In this document: one piece after another, positions 53,761 through 63,178 of the stretch | Layout: each line of letters opens with the position of its first letter | Position numbering within the stretch: position 1 is the first letter of the stretch | Assembly: GCA_030683155.1 (NCBI GenBank) | Contig: JAUXMV010000106.1 | Location: 1 to 64,000, forward strand | Direction: 5' to 3' | DNA: 64,000 nucleotides | Source: Bacteroidales bacterium | GTDB taxonomy: Bacteria; Bacteroidota; Bacteroidia; Bacteroidales; F082 | Notes under the pieces: model-generated | Told to the model about the DNA's origin: nothing | The model's database searches: none | Seen by the model: the letters and a program-made list of their open reading frames with translations, nothing else | Position numbers and translations under genes: made by a program

Positions 53761-54912
53761 TCATTTCTCCGAATTGGGTGGGTGTTTTGGTGCTTTAATT
53801 ATGGGTTTAAGCTTTTCAACGCCTTCCAGAATTGTACTTATTTTAAAGATGTTTATTTCCGGCATGGTATCGCCCAGTAAAAATCCAACAGGTTTCAATG
53901 ACTCAATTCGGTCGCAAATCACTTTAAAAATTGCTGTGATTGGGATGGAAAGGAACATTCCGGGAATTCCCCAAAGTGCTCCGAAAGCGAAAATGACCAC
54001 AATGGAAACAAGCGCATTCACTTTGACTTTTGAGGCCACAATCTTTGGTACAATATAATTGTTGTCGATCAGCTGAATTGCATAATAAATTGCAAGCACA
54101 TACAAGGCGTACATTGGCGAGTCCTTAGTGATTAGCGCAATAATCATAGGCAAGGCAACGGCCACAATTCCACCGATGTAAGGTATCACATTAAGCAAGG
54201 CGCCAATGATTCCAAGAAGTATTGCGTATTCAATCCCAAGTATCATCAGCCCTGCAGTATTTAGCACAGCAATGATGATGATTTCGATTATCAGGCCTGA
54301 AAGGTACTTTTGAATGACTGTTTTAGTCTCGTTGATGATTTCGGTCACTGTGACCTTATGGTCAGCACCAAAAAGCTGATGAAAGAAATCAAGCAGCAAA
54401 GGTTTGTAAAATAAAATAAGAAATACATAAACCGGAATGACAAACAGCACTACCAATCCGCTGCCTACACTTATTAGTGTCTGCCCGATGGCATTACCGC
54501 TGGTTTTGTAAAAACTTTCTTTGGCATTTGAAATATAATCGATGATTTTTTGAGGACTAATCTCAAAATAACCCGAAGCCCAGGCCATTGTTTCATTATA
54601 GACTTCGGTAAATTTTTCGACCAATTCGGGCCACGACATACTGAGTCTGCTCACCTGTGAATACATCAGCACACCTAAACCAGCTATAGCCATAAAACCA
54701 ATAATCAATGTGAAGATTATGGCTAATATCCTGTTGATTTTTTTTCTTTCAAACCATTTCACAATGGGATATAGCACAACAGCTATTATGAGCGCAAATA
54801 TGAGCGGCACAATTATCCCACTTGCAATGTACATCATCCAAATGAAAACAAACATTCCAACTAAAAACAAGGATGCTTTTGCATAAAAAGGAAGTTTGAA
54901 TACTTTATCCAT
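53761..54912 (-). CDS. AI-2E family transporter (PerM-like)
   Basis: 383 residues with about eight hydrophobic segments. GIEYAILLGIIGALLNVIPY then GGIVAVALPMIIALITKD and LIDNNYIVPKIVASKVKVN are the conserved AI-2E blocks. Some relatives export autoinducer-2; others are efflux or Na+/H+ antiporters. Located between the Mla operon and CsbD copy 2. Confidence 0.85.
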   Translation of the reverse strand: MDKVFKLPFYAKASLFLVGMFVFIWMMYIASGIIVPLIFALIIAVVLYPIVKWFERKKINRILAIIFTLIIGFMAIAGLGVLMYSQVSRLSMSWPELVEKFTEVYNETMAWASGYFEISPQKIIDYISNAKESFYKTSGNAIGQTLISVGSGLVVLFVIPVYVFLILFYKPLLLDFFHQLFGADHKVTVTEIINETKTVIQKYLSGLIIEIIIIAVLNTAGLMILGIEYAILLGIIGALLNVIPYIGGIVAVALPMIIALITKDSPMYALYVLAIYYAIQLIDNNYIVPKIVASKVKVNALVSIVVIFAFGALWGIPGMFLSIPITAIFKVICDRIESLKPVGFLLGDTMPEINIFKISTILEGVEKLKPIIKAPKHPPNSEK

Positions 54913-55191
54913 TCAGTTTAAAGTTTATAATAACAGATAAATAAAACATATAGTAGATTTTCGTATTAATTGATTTCAATCATTTATCAAAGAACCACTG
55001 AGTCGTTAAATGCACATTCTTGAAAGTCTAGAATTTTATTTCTATCCTTTTTTGCCTGAAAATAATTGCCTTCTGATAAATCAGCTGTAGCATTAAAGAA
55101 TTCAAAGTATTCCATTCGAATTGAATATGTTACACATAGGAAAACACCGCTTATCCAAAAATGACAAACGATGTTTACCGAATTTATGAAG

Positions 55192-55386
55192 CTAAAGTGC
55201 TGCCATCAAAGACTCAAATTCCTCTTTGGTTTTGCCAAGCTTTACGCGAACTTTTTCCAGCATTTCATCTTTCTTGCCATTTTCATATCGGAGGTCTTTA
55301 TCATGCAAAATACTAAACTGATTTTTAAGTCTGTTTTTCTGATCAGGCCAACTTTTTTCCAGGTGTGGTGTTGCGTTTTCTTTCAT
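55192..55386 (-). CDS. CsbD-family stress protein (copy 2)
   Basis: 64 residues. SWPDQKNRLKNQFSILHDKD and MLEKVRVKLGKTKEEFESL match CsbD copy 1 closely; the N-terminus differs (MKENATPHLEK). It is controlled by promoter (c). Two CsbD copies with the same promoter layout 6 kb apart suggest duplication with the regulatory region. Confidence 0.85.
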   Translation of the reverse strand: MKENATPHLEKSWPDQKNRLKNQFSILHDKDLRYENGKKDEMLEKVRVKLGKTKEEFESLMAAL

Positions 55387-55421
55387 CTTAATTTTTTTTT
55401 GATAACAGTGTTATTACTGCA

Positions 55422-55489
55422 CAAAGTTGCGTGTCTTTCAGCCAGAATTCATTATACAATCATTAAAATTAATTGCATGTTTCACACAT
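55422..55489 (-). promoter_or_regulatory. Stress-regulon promoter (c), CsbD-like gene 2
   Basis: Box ATGTGTGAAACATGCAAT (55489-55472), second half-site GTATAAT 21 bases on, 42 bases between box and -7 element CAACTTTG (55429-55422). Start codon at 55386. Confidence 0.7.
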
Positions 55490-55673
55490 TTTTAAAAGAT
55501 GAAAATCAAGAATAAACCAGTAAAAGCGTATAAATTGCTAAATTATTTATCTGGCAGAACGAACCTGGATAATTGAATCATACAGATAATGAGAGAGTTC
55601 AATATGATGCAACAATATAATTGTTAAGTACTTATGCTGATAGCACTATTTGATAGCTGTCACAAAAAAACAC

Positions 55674-55880
55674 TTATCTGTGCTTTTTCTTTTTATTGTT
55701 TTTCCATTTTGTATGGCCGGGATTTGTCGTAGCCGGATGATGCGGATTATTTGAATTTTTGAACCAGCCGACAGGCTTGTGTTTTTTATTCTCGATCTTT
55801 TTAGTAGTGTAACATGACGAAGCTGCCAAAGTCAAAAACAAAAATATTGCAGACAAGAAGATGATTCTAAAGATTTTCAC
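55674..55880 (-). CDS. Small basic lipoprotein, 68 residues
   Basis: A lipobox (AASSC) places the Cys at residue 23 after a clear signal peptide. The mature part is short, rich in His, Asn and Lys (HHPATTNPGHTKWKNN). No family recognised. It lies downstream of the OmpA gene, separated by a terminator, so it has its own promoter. Confidence 0.55.
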   Translation of the reverse strand: MKIFRIIFLSAIFLFLTLAASSCYTTKKIENKKHKPVGWFKNSNNPHHPATTNPGHTKWKNNKKKKHR

Positions 55881-55907
55881 AACATTTAATTTTATAGGAT
55901 TTATTAA

Positions 55908-55953
55908 TCAAAAAAATGTTGGTTTTGCTATTTCTGGCAAAACCAACATTCAT
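55908..55953 (-). terminator. Terminator after the TSP3-OmpA gene
   Basis: AATGTTGGTTTTGC pairs exactly with GCAAAACCAACATT, with a T tract on the minus strand. Confidence 0.88.
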
Positions 55954-55967
55954 ACATATTTAACGAC

Positions 55968-57506
55968 TTATTTATCTACTTCAATCACTTCGATAAACTC
56001 AACACTCAGTTCAACCCTGCGGTTGCGGGTGCGTCCTGCAGCTGTTGAATTATCATCCACCGGCATGGAATATCCATAACCTGATGAAGAAATGCGGGTT
56101 GGACTTATTCCTTTAACAATAAGGTAGTTAGAAACGGCATCTGCACGATCTTTTGAAAGCGTCATGTTCATGCTTTCGCCGCCAACATTGTCGGTATGAC
56201 CACCAATGATCAGTTTATAAGATGGATTTTCATTCATCACTTTCACAACAGCATCAAGAATAGGATTCGATACGGCTTTAATGGATGATTTTCCTGTATC
56301 AAACTTTATTCCCTGAAGTGCCTTCTGGAAAAGCATTTCAACCTCTTTCTTCAATACCGGACACCCATTGTTTTCGATTGGACCAGGTATCGTTGGGCAT
56401 TTATCAAGATAGTCAGGAACGCCATCATTATCTGTATCGAGCGTACAGCCAAATTCGTCCACTGTAGCACCTTGAGGTGTATTAGGGCAGTTGTCGGCAT
56501 AATCCGGAACTCCATCATTATCAGCATCAAGTGGGCATCCATCCTGATCAACCAATACATTTGCTGGTGTATTCGGACATTTATCCAGATAATCAGGTAC
56601 GCCGTCGTTATCATTGTCAAGCGGACATCCCTGTGCATCTACCAATACGTTTGCAGGAGTGTTGGGACAGTTATCCAGATAATCAGGCACGCCATCCTTG
56701 TCTGTATCGACTGGGCATCCTTTTTTATCCACCATCACATTTTCAGGGGTATTCGGGCATTCATCTAGGTGATCAACAACACCATCACCGTCAGTATCAA
56801 AAGGACAACCAAATTCATCAACTGCAACTCCGGGTGGAGTGTCAGGGCATTTGTCTTTTCTGTCGGCAACACCATCATTGTCAGCATCTTGCTTTTTACC
56901 GAAGTTGAATGTCAAGCCAATCGAATGCAAAAGAAAAGCATCGTTTGAATTTAATTCAACGCCATCCCTTTTATCACTCGATGAATAGATAAATGTTTCA
57001 GTCAGGTTCAGCATAACTGCCTTGCCTAAACGGATATTCAGACCTGCACCAAAAGAGGGAGCTGCGAAATCAACATCGTTGGAGTTTACTTTTGCAAGAT
57101 TATCTGCAAACATCAATAAACCTCCACCAGCAAAAATATAAGGCCTGAAGAAGGATTTCTCCCCCAATATGTTAAACCTGAAATTTATTGTTGCAGTAGC
57201 CATTTCCTGACGAAAACGCGATGCGCCTTCAAGGAAGCCTATTTCACCTTTTGTAGCAGAGAGGGTAACATCGAGACGGTTTCCAAGATAACGGGAAATT
57301 GAAAGTCCGCCAAAGCCGTAAAAAGCCATGTTAAACTTATAGAAATCATTGCCGAGATCACCGTTGTATTGACCTGCACCACCATGCAAACCGATATTCC
57401 ATCGCTTGTCGGCTGTTTGAGCATCAGTACTTATTGCAAAAGCCATAAAAAGCATTGCAAGCATCAGTGACTGAAGCCAGTTAAATTGAGAAGTAGATTT
57501 TTTCAT
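55968..57506 (-). CDS. OmpA-family protein with thrombospondin type-3 repeats
   Basis: 512 residues. Signal peptide to about residue 29 (STDAQ), an N-terminal eight-strand barrel region to about 200, then six calcium-binding type-3 repeats (DTDGDGVVDHLDECPNTP style) and a C-terminal OmpA domain (IIGGHTDNVGGESMNMTLS, then RTRNRRVEL). It should join outer membrane and peptidoglycan. Promoter (d) makes it a member of the stress regulon; a strong terminator follows. Confidence 0.9.
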   Translation of the reverse strand: MKKSTSQFNWLQSLMLAMLFMAFAISTDAQTADKRWNIGLHGGAGQYNGDLGNDFYKFNMAFYGFGGLSISRYLGNRLDVTLSATKGEIGFLEGASRFRQEMATATINFRFNILGEKSFFRPYIFAGGGLLMFADNLAKVNSNDVDFAAPSFGAGLNIRLGKAVMLNLTETFIYSSSDKRDGVELNSNDAFLLHSIGLTFNFGKKQDADNDGVADRKDKCPDTPPGVAVDEFGCPFDTDGDGVVDHLDECPNTPENVMVDKKGCPVDTDKDGVPDYLDNCPNTPANVLVDAQGCPLDNDNDGVPDYLDKCPNTPANVLVDQDGCPLDADNDGVPDYADNCPNTPQGATVDEFGCTLDTDNDGVPDYLDKCPTIPGPIENNGCPVLKKEVEMLFQKALQGIKFDTGKSSIKAVSNPILDAVVKVMNENPSYKLIIGGHTDNVGGESMNMTLSKDRADAVSNYLIVKGISPTRISSSGYGYSMPVDDNSTAAGRTRNRRVELSVEFIEVIEVDK

Positions 57507-57544
57507 CGTTTTAAATTAAGATTAATACTGTTTTTTGTCAAACA

Positions 57545-57612
57545 AAGGTCTTTCATGTGGATACAATTCACATTACATATGATTGAAAATATGTTACATG
57601 AATCACATGTAA
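57545..57612 (-). promoter_or_regulatory. Stress-regulon promoter (d), TSP3-OmpA gene
   Basis: Box ACATGTGATTCATGTAAC (57612-57595), second half-site ATGTAAT 21 bases on, 42 bases between box and -7 element GACCTTTG (57552-57545). Start codon at 57506. Confidence 0.65.
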
Positions 57613-57692
57613 ATTATTTGAAAATGAATAATTTAGGTTTTTATTTGACGAAACAGTCAAATATCGGCTAAAATCGCTGATAACTTTTTCAC

Positions 57693-60656
57693 CTATAATT
57701 TCTGAATGGCATCAATTGACAATACAAATCGGATTCTGTCTTTGAATGCACCATTGTTTCTTTTTAGATTTTCTGAGATGAAGAAAGGAAAATACACTTC
57801 AAAAAGATTCCAGAAACCTGCTTTCAGGCCGGCTTCCATCATGAGAACGGGTCTTCTATCCGATCCTGAACCTTGTTCATTCAGCATCAAATTTAGGAAT
57901 GGCTTTACCGGCAGCTTTCCTTCAAATACAGGAAGATTGCTGTCAAAGTTGATTGAAACAACCCAATCACTGTAACCAAGACTATCGTTCAAATAAGAAA
58001 CCAGTCCGCCTTCAGCCAGCGTCATCTGCCGGGACCAAAATGTATCCGGAAATTCGCTGAAACGATCAGGGAAAGTCCCTTCATAGAGGTATTGCTCACG
58101 TCCGTTTCTTCCACCAGCGGCAATATTATAAAACAGTATCCCTGAATTGTTTTTCAAGACTTTTCCGGCAAAGAGACGCATATTCAGTCCGGAATTTTTA
58201 CCATAATAACTGATTCTGTATTTCAAATCGAAACTCACTTTTTGAAATGCAGAACTGAATTCATAGGTTGATACCAAAGAAAGTGGGTTGATAAGCGAAG
58301 CTTTTTCAAGCCTATAACCCAATTGCCCAAATGAGCGCATTTTGGTTTTTTCCAGATTTCTAATCATATCGAGATCAGATGCTATAATATAATTGCCAAA
58401 AGCCTGCTGATTGAAAGGACTGTTGAAATTGCCGTTTCTGAAATAAAGGTTTAAACCAAGTTTGGCTTTATGATAGTTTTGGTTGCCGATGGCGGCAAAA
58501 CGAGCGCCGTCGAGACTGACAATGCCAATCCTGATAAAAGATTCAAATGGAATAAATCTAAGGGAAACTTTGCCATAACCGGCAATATCTTTGTTTTTGA
58601 ACGAAAAGAATGGCATCAGAAAGTATTCCACAGTTTTGGGCAGGATGAAGCCATTGTGCAAAGCAAGTCCAAGCATAAATCCGTTTTCCCTGTTCCAGTT
58701 GATGACCGGAAGGTACATCAGCGTTCGTTTTGCGGGATCTTCAAGTGTAAAGTAAAACTGCGTTTTGATGGGATCGGCCTTTGGAAAGATGCCAGTGCTG
58801 CGAATGTTGTTGTTAAGCCTGAAAATCTCTGACGTCCGGTGCATTGGATCAAGAATCACTTCAGTAACTATTGAATCCGGAAGGCTGATCCATCGATTGC
58901 CCGAAAACCCTTCGACCCATTGTTCGAAAATCAATGAATCCCTCATCATTCCTGCAAGGTGTAAGGGAGATTCCAACTTTCCCTTATTTTTGACGAGAAG
59001 TTGATTGTCTTTCAATCGAAGTAATTTGTAATCAAGCCTTTTAGTGGTTCCAAGGAAATCTTCAAAAAACCAGTTCAGGTCTTTGGTTGTGCTTTGTTCA
59101 AAAATATCGCGCAAATCATCAGGTTGTGGATGTTTGAATTTCCATTGATTGTAGTATTGCTGCATGGTGGCATCGAAAAGTGAATCGCCCAGCCATGCTC
59201 TGAGATAATTGAACCCTAAGGCGCCCTTGTTGTAAACCATCGTTCCATAGTTTTCGTCACTGTAATCGGTTGCTTTCAGATTAATTGGCTGTTCAAGGTT
59301 GTTGCGTGCAGCCTTAAGCCATGAAAGCTCAGACATTCGTTGCAATGGCATACGATCAACATTGAAAAACCTGGCCAGCTTAGGATTGGTAAAATACACT
59401 TCCCAAAGTTTCTTGTCAGGATAGTAAATATCCATATAACGCAACTCGTAGGCCGAGCTAATACTCTCATCCATAAATGGATACATTCGTTCGTTGCTTG
59501 CAATGGCACTGTAAAACCAGTTATGTGCCGCTTCGTGGGATATTACTTCATCCAGTGAATAGGCATCCTCAACCTGTCCGATTACTGCCAGTCCGGGGTA
59601 CTCCATGCCTGCGCCGGCTGTCAGGGCGCTTTGCACAACGGTAAAAGTGTTGTATGGATAATCGCCTATCCATTCCGATAAATGCAAGATCGCCCTCGAT
59701 GCAAACTTATTGGCACTTTTCCAGTGATTTGACTGTTGGTTGGTAAACAATCCGAGAATTGTGACTTCACGACCGGATGCCTTCAGTTGAATGATTGATT
59801 TTGTTATGTTAAACCTTTTGTCGGCAAACCAGGCGAAATCATGGATTTGATTTCCCCGGTAATGAAGGGTTTTTAGTTTTTCAGAGGATGGAGGAAATGA
59901 CTGACTTTTATAACGCACACCATGCCATGAGCTGTCAGAAGCCAGTTGATCAAGGAAGCTTATTTCAGATGCATCCATTAACTCGCCTGAGGCGCCGACA
60001 ATATAATTTTCTGGAAGTGTGATATGCACATCGAATTTTCCAAATTCACTGTAAAATTCTCCCTGATCAAGATAAGGCATTGGATGCCAGCCTAAATTGT
60101 CGTAAACTGCCGGTTTTGGAAACCACTGCGATATTTGATAGGATTCGCCGATATATCCGAGACGGGAACTGATACCTTTTGGGATTTTTACCCTGAAAGG
60201 AGTTGTAATGATGACTGAATCTCCGGGTCGGAGTGGTTCGGCTAAAAATACTTTACAGATGTCGATGGTGTCGGTAAGTAGCTGCCAATGAAGTTTTTTA
60301 CCTGAAGTCTGGAAATTTAGTGAATCAATATTACCGCTTAAACCGGCTTGCTTGAACAGTTTTTGTTTACCTCGCAAGCGCAGCAATTGTTTGGCCAGTG
60401 CAGTTTGATTGTTGGCATAAGCATTGGGCCAAAGATGAAAATAAATAAAAGGAAGCGTGTCGGCCGAATTGTTAATATATTCAACCGATTGAAAGGCGTT
60501 CAACTGCTGCGACCGATCGTTGAGCGTTACATGAATCGTATAATTCACTTCCTGTTGAAAATATTCCTGAGCTGAAACAAACTTTGTAATTCCGGGCAGC
60601 TGCAGAAAAATAATTAAAAGCAATACTTTTGAAAAACTATGAAAATGTGTATTCAA
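57693..60656 (-). CDS. M1-family zinc metallopeptidase
   Basis: 987 residues with a signal peptide (cleavage near SAQ, residue 29). HEAAH at 374-378 and Glu397, 18 residues on, form the gluzincin HExxH-x18-E zinc site. GAGMEYPG near 352 replaces the usual GAMEN exopeptidase motif. The last 350 residues form a strand-rich extension ending FVLSIDAIQKL. It is likely a periplasmic or surface aminopeptidase. Promoter not identified. Confidence 0.88.
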   Translation of the reverse strand: MNTHFHSFSKVLLLIIFLQLPGITKFVSAQEYFQQEVNYTIHVTLNDRSQQLNAFQSVEYINNSADTLPFIYFHLWPNAYANNQTALAKQLLRLRGKQKLFKQAGLSGNIDSLNFQTSGKKLHWQLLTDTIDICKVFLAEPLRPGDSVIITTPFRVKIPKGISSRLGYIGESYQISQWFPKPAVYDNLGWHPMPYLDQGEFYSEFGKFDVHITLPENYIVGASGELMDASEISFLDQLASDSSWHGVRYKSQSFPPSSEKLKTLHYRGNQIHDFAWFADKRFNITKSIIQLKASGREVTILGLFTNQQSNHWKSANKFASRAILHLSEWIGDYPYNTFTVVQSALTAGAGMEYPGLAVIGQVEDAYSLDEVISHEAAHNWFYSAIASNERMYPFMDESISSAYELRYMDIYYPDKKLWEVYFTNPKLARFFNVDRMPLQRMSELSWLKAARNNLEQPINLKATDYSDENYGTMVYNKGALGFNYLRAWLGDSLFDATMQQYYNQWKFKHPQPDDLRDIFEQSTTKDLNWFFEDFLGTTKRLDYKLLRLKDNQLLVKNKGKLESPLHLAGMMRDSLIFEQWVEGFSGNRWISLPDSIVTEVILDPMHRTSEIFRLNNNIRSTGIFPKADPIKTQFYFTLEDPAKRTLMYLPVINWNRENGFMLGLALHNGFILPKTVEYFLMPFFSFKNKDIAGYGKVSLRFIPFESFIRIGIVSLDGARFAAIGNQNYHKAKLGLNLYFRNGNFNSPFNQQAFGNYIIASDLDMIRNLEKTKMRSFGQLGYRLEKASLINPLSLVSTYEFSSAFQKVSFDLKYRISYYGKNSGLNMRLFAGKVLKNNSGILFYNIAAGGRNGREQYLYEGTFPDRFSEFPDTFWSRQMTLAEGGLVSYLNDSLGYSDWVVSINFDSNLPVFEGKLPVKPFLNLMLNEQGSGSDRRPVLMMEAGLKAGFWNLFEVYFPFFISENLKRNNGAFKDRIRFVLSIDAIQKL

Positions 60657-60811
60657 ATTTTACGTTGATTAGTTTTTTAAATCCCATTTGCGTTATATAG
60701 TAATGCCCTGAAGCACTTATAAAAAAGCACTACTTCTATTCAAAAACTTCGAATCGAAATAGCGCTCTTTGAACCTGAATTCAAGATTGTTTTCAGGCAT
60801 GATAAAATCTT

Positions 60812-61054
60812 TTAGTCTTTTTTATTCTGATGCAAATAGACGTCGGACATATTTTCTTTCACAGTATCAATCTTTTGTACAAATCCGGTAAGAATATCTT
60901 CATACTTATCCTTTAATTCGTCTGTCAGGTCTGCTATCTTGCCTGCAATTTTATCCCTTGTGACGGACCCTTTTTTAGGTGCAAAAAGTACTCCAAGTAT
61001 AACGCCAACGGCTAAGCCAGCGAGTACGCCTAAAATGATTTTTTCTGAATTCAT
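60812..61054 (-). CDS. YtxH-domain protein (copy 1)
   Basis: 80 residues. An N-terminal Gly-rich membrane segment (VLAGLAVGVILGVLFAPKKG) with the YtxH 'GxxxGxLfAPkkG' ending, then a charged amphipathic helix. Such proteins belong to general stress regulons; molecular role unknown. A TAAAGGTT element upstream resembles the -7 box, but the 18-bp box is not at the expected distance. Confidence 0.8.
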   Translation of the reverse strand: MNSEKIILGVLAGLAVGVILGVLFAPKKGSVTRDKIAGKIADLTDELKDKYEDILTGFVQKIDTVKENMSDVYLHQNKKD

Positions 61055-61123
61055 AATGGTTGTTTTAAGTTTAAATTATTTGCTGTATAAAGGTTTATTA
61101 TATGCTAAATGATAAATTAACAA

Positions 61124-61155
61124 TGCATTCTGCTAAGTAGAATTAGCAGAATGCA
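61124..61155 (-). terminator. Hairpin terminator between two stress genes
   Basis: TGCATTCTGCTAA pairs exactly with TTAGCAGAATGCA around a 6-base loop. It follows the 110-residue protein gene on the minus strand; the T tract is weak. Confidence 0.65.
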
Positions 61156-61171
61156 TCTGTTTAATATTCTA

Positions 61172-61504
61172 TCAAACCAATAGGATAATCAGGATGATGA
61201 TTAAAAGTAATGTACCTGTTCCAATGTAAATAGCACCATTGCTTTGACGCAGGTCCTTTTTTATTGTTTTCAGTTCATTTCTCAGTTCACGTTTTTCAAG
61301 TCCAGTTAATTCTGACTTGTCCATATCACGAATTTCTTCTACGCGAAGATTAAGCATTTTGACATCCTCAGCGCTTAGTGTGTTTTCACTACTTGCTGTT
61401 ACAGTGCTTTTCTCTGACTTCTTAAGTTCTGAAGCAGATGCAGTTGAAAGAGAAATGAACATGGTTAGCATCAGTAAGATGCTTAAAAAATTGACTTTTT
61501 TCAT
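61172..61504 (-). CDS. Exported protein with C-terminal membrane anchor, 110 residues
   Basis: Signal peptide to about residue 25 (ASA), a charged helical middle (LRVEEIRDMDKSELTGLEKR) and a C-terminal transmembrane segment (IGTGTLLLIIILIILLV). No family recognised. Placed between YtxH copy 1 and the lipoproteins. Confidence 0.6.
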   Translation of the reverse strand: MKKVNFLSILLMLTMFISLSTASASELKKSEKSTVTASSENTLSAEDVKMLNLRVEEIRDMDKSELTGLEKRELRNELKTIKKDLRQSNGAIYIGTGTLLLIIILIILLV

Positions 61505-61626
61505 TGTGTAATCTTTTAGTTAAAATTTTGATTAGATGGATATTTCACTATTTTAAGGCATAGCTGCCTGGTTTTATTGACAAATTGCTGACAAATCCAG
61601 CAAATTATTTTTCAGGATTAAATTCG

Positions 61627-62070
61627 TTAAAAGTCGCCCGTAGTAAGTACTACTTGTGAGTATGGATACTGTACACTGGCATCATCTTCAGCTGTTAAAA
61701 ATATTTTCGAAGGTTTAAATGATGTAATTGTTTCAAAACTTGCTTTTAGTTTCTTTGACATGAAGCCGGTGCCGCTAACAATCTGGCCAATATTTTTTGT
61801 TGATTTATTGTCAGAAACCAGCCAAACAACATAAGCTGCTTTTGGTGGTGTAAGCTGTGTTGATTCTGCCAGATTTGAAATGCTGAGGCTGATCTTGTAA
61901 TTATTGTTTTTGTCTTTTGTAACTTTTACTGCACCTTTTGCAGCAGGCACCGTTGAAGATGATAAAAAGTTTGCTCTTGTCGCACAAGAACTCATTGCAA
62001 ATATCAGCACTACTGCAGAGCAGATTAAACCAATATTTTTCAGGTTTTTAAGCCATTTTTCTGTTTTCAT
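61627..62070 (-). CDS. Lipoprotein, 147 residues
   Basis: Lipobox MSSC near residue 29. The mature part looks beta-rich (YKISLSISNLAESTQLTPPK, AYVVWLVSDNKSTKNIG, KIFLTAEDDASVQYP), possibly an immunoglobulin-like fold. No named family. Neighbouring small envelope genes suggest a stress role. Confidence 0.55.
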   Translation of the reverse strand: MKTEKWLKNLKNIGLICSAVVLIFAMSSCATRANFLSSSTVPAAKGAVKVTKDKNNNYKISLSISNLAESTQLTPPKAAYVVWLVSDNKSTKNIGQIVSGTGFMSKKLKASFETITSFKPSKIFLTAEDDASVQYPYSQVVLTTGDF

Positions 62071-62091
62071 TGTAAAAATAGGTTTTAATTG

Positions 62092-62544
62092 TTAATTATT
62101 CTTTGTTTGGGCCATGGAAAAGCGTATTTCATTGAAATTATATTTATCATTGATGAGCACTTGATTCGTTGTATCTATTGCTTTTCCCAGAGTAAGATCT
62201 CCATTTCGATAGATGGCATTAAATTCTGTAATACGTGCTTTGGAATTTGTAAGAATCATTGTAAAAAGTGCTTCATTGATAAGGTTTTCATTTTCTATTT
62301 TCTGCAATAATGCATTTAAAGTAAGTTGATTTGTTGCAAAAAATATATCTGATGATTGATTAATTTTCAACAATTCATAGATTGAATCAATTTCGTGTTC
62401 AGTTGGTGCAGCTTCCATTTTTGGCAGACCGGTTTTTTGAACCATTGGAGGTGCTATATATTTATCCGTCAATTGAATACAACTACAAAAGCATAGTGTT
62501 ATTACAATTACTGGCATCATTAATAAAAGCACCGTGTTTTTCAT
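62092..62544 (-). CDS. Lipoprotein, 150 residues
   Basis: Signal peptide ending in a lipobox (CFCSC) near residue 21, then a helical domain (LLKINQSSDIFFATNQLTLN). It has no recognised motif. It starts 72 bases after the YtxH copy 2 stop on the minus strand and could share its promoter (e). Confidence 0.5.
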   Translation of the reverse strand: MKNTVLLLMMPVIVITLCFCSCIQLTDKYIAPPMVQKTGLPKMEAAPTEHEIDSIYELLKINQSSDIFFATNQLTLNALLQKIENENLINEALFTMILTNSKARITEFNAIYRNGDLTLGKAIDTTNQVLINDKYNFNEIRFSMAQTKNN

Positions 62545-62615
62545 TTTATGTCATTTTAGGTTTCTCTGCTAAGGTATTTCGGATTAGGTTCTAACGCTAT
62601 TATATTCATTTTCAT

Positions 62616-62885
62616 TCAATCATTCACCTGATGAGGCTGTTCCCAACTCCCAATTTCGGATTTCAGATCTGAGATAAATTTTTCCTCAGGTGTGGGATAT
62701 CTCAGCAAGGTAGTTTTAATGTATTGGGTAAAACGGTTTATTTTTTTTCGCAATTTCTTACCTTTTACCGGTGCATAAAGGATTCCTAGCGCTGCACCTG
62801 CTACTGCACCTGCTATCATTGCAGCTGCGATGTTTGATAACCCGTTTGACTTTTTCACTTTCTTTAATTTAGCAATATTCTTCAT
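62616..62885 (-). CDS. YtxH-domain protein (copy 2)
   Basis: 89 residues. IAAAMIAGAVAGAALGILYA then PVKGKKLRKKI is the YtxH-like Gly-zipper segment and its basic end; a helical charged tail follows. It is controlled by promoter (e), which joins it to the CsbD- and OmpA-like genes. Confidence 0.8.
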   Translation of the reverse strand: MKNIAKLKKVKKSNGLSNIAAAMIAGAVAGAALGILYAPVKGKKLRKKINRFTQYIKTTLLRYPTPEEKFISDLKSEIGSWEQPHQVND

Positions 62886-62889
62886 GCCA

Positions 62890-62957
62890 CAAAGGTGATG
62901 TTAAACGGATATAAAAGCATTACACAATAATGAAATAAACTTATATATTTCACAGTT
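62890..62957 (-). promoter_or_regulatory. Stress-regulon promoter (e), YtxH copy 2
   Basis: Weaker box AACTGTGAAATATATAAG (62957-62940; 13 of 18 match copy a), second half-site GTGTAAT 21 bases on, 42 bases between box and -7 element CACCTTTG (62897-62890), which lies 5 bases before the start codon. Confidence 0.55.
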
Positions 62958-63057
62958 TTTGCTGGTTGAAGGAACTTTTATGATGTATGAAAACAACGTT
63001 AGGCAATGGTCACAGACTACGCCGAGCTTCAAAAAAAACGAAACAGCTAAAAGTAAA

Positions 63058-63097
63058 CCTGCCTAACCAAAAACCAGTTGGTTTAAGGATAGGCAGG
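63058..63097. other. Inverted repeat of unclear role
   Basis: CCTGCCTA pairs exactly with TAGGCAGG, with an inner AACCAGTTGGTT palindrome. No T tract follows directly. The surrounding stretch 62958-63178 has no gene. Confidence 0.35.
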
Positions 63098-63178
63098 ACC
63101 ATGTTTCTAACCAAAGAACATTTTCTTATATATCATTGCATTGAAGTGCAGGTATATTTGTTTTTTTAGCGATATTGA

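Noticed and set aside
55127..55140. ATGTTACACATAGG as a sixth copy of the stress box
   Set aside because: No -7 element at the fixed 42-base distance and no second half-site; only part of the box matches.
61088..61095. TAAAGGTT upstream of YtxH copy 1 as a further regulon promoter
   Set aside because: The position 42 bases upstream holds TAGAATTAGCAG, which does not resemble the box.
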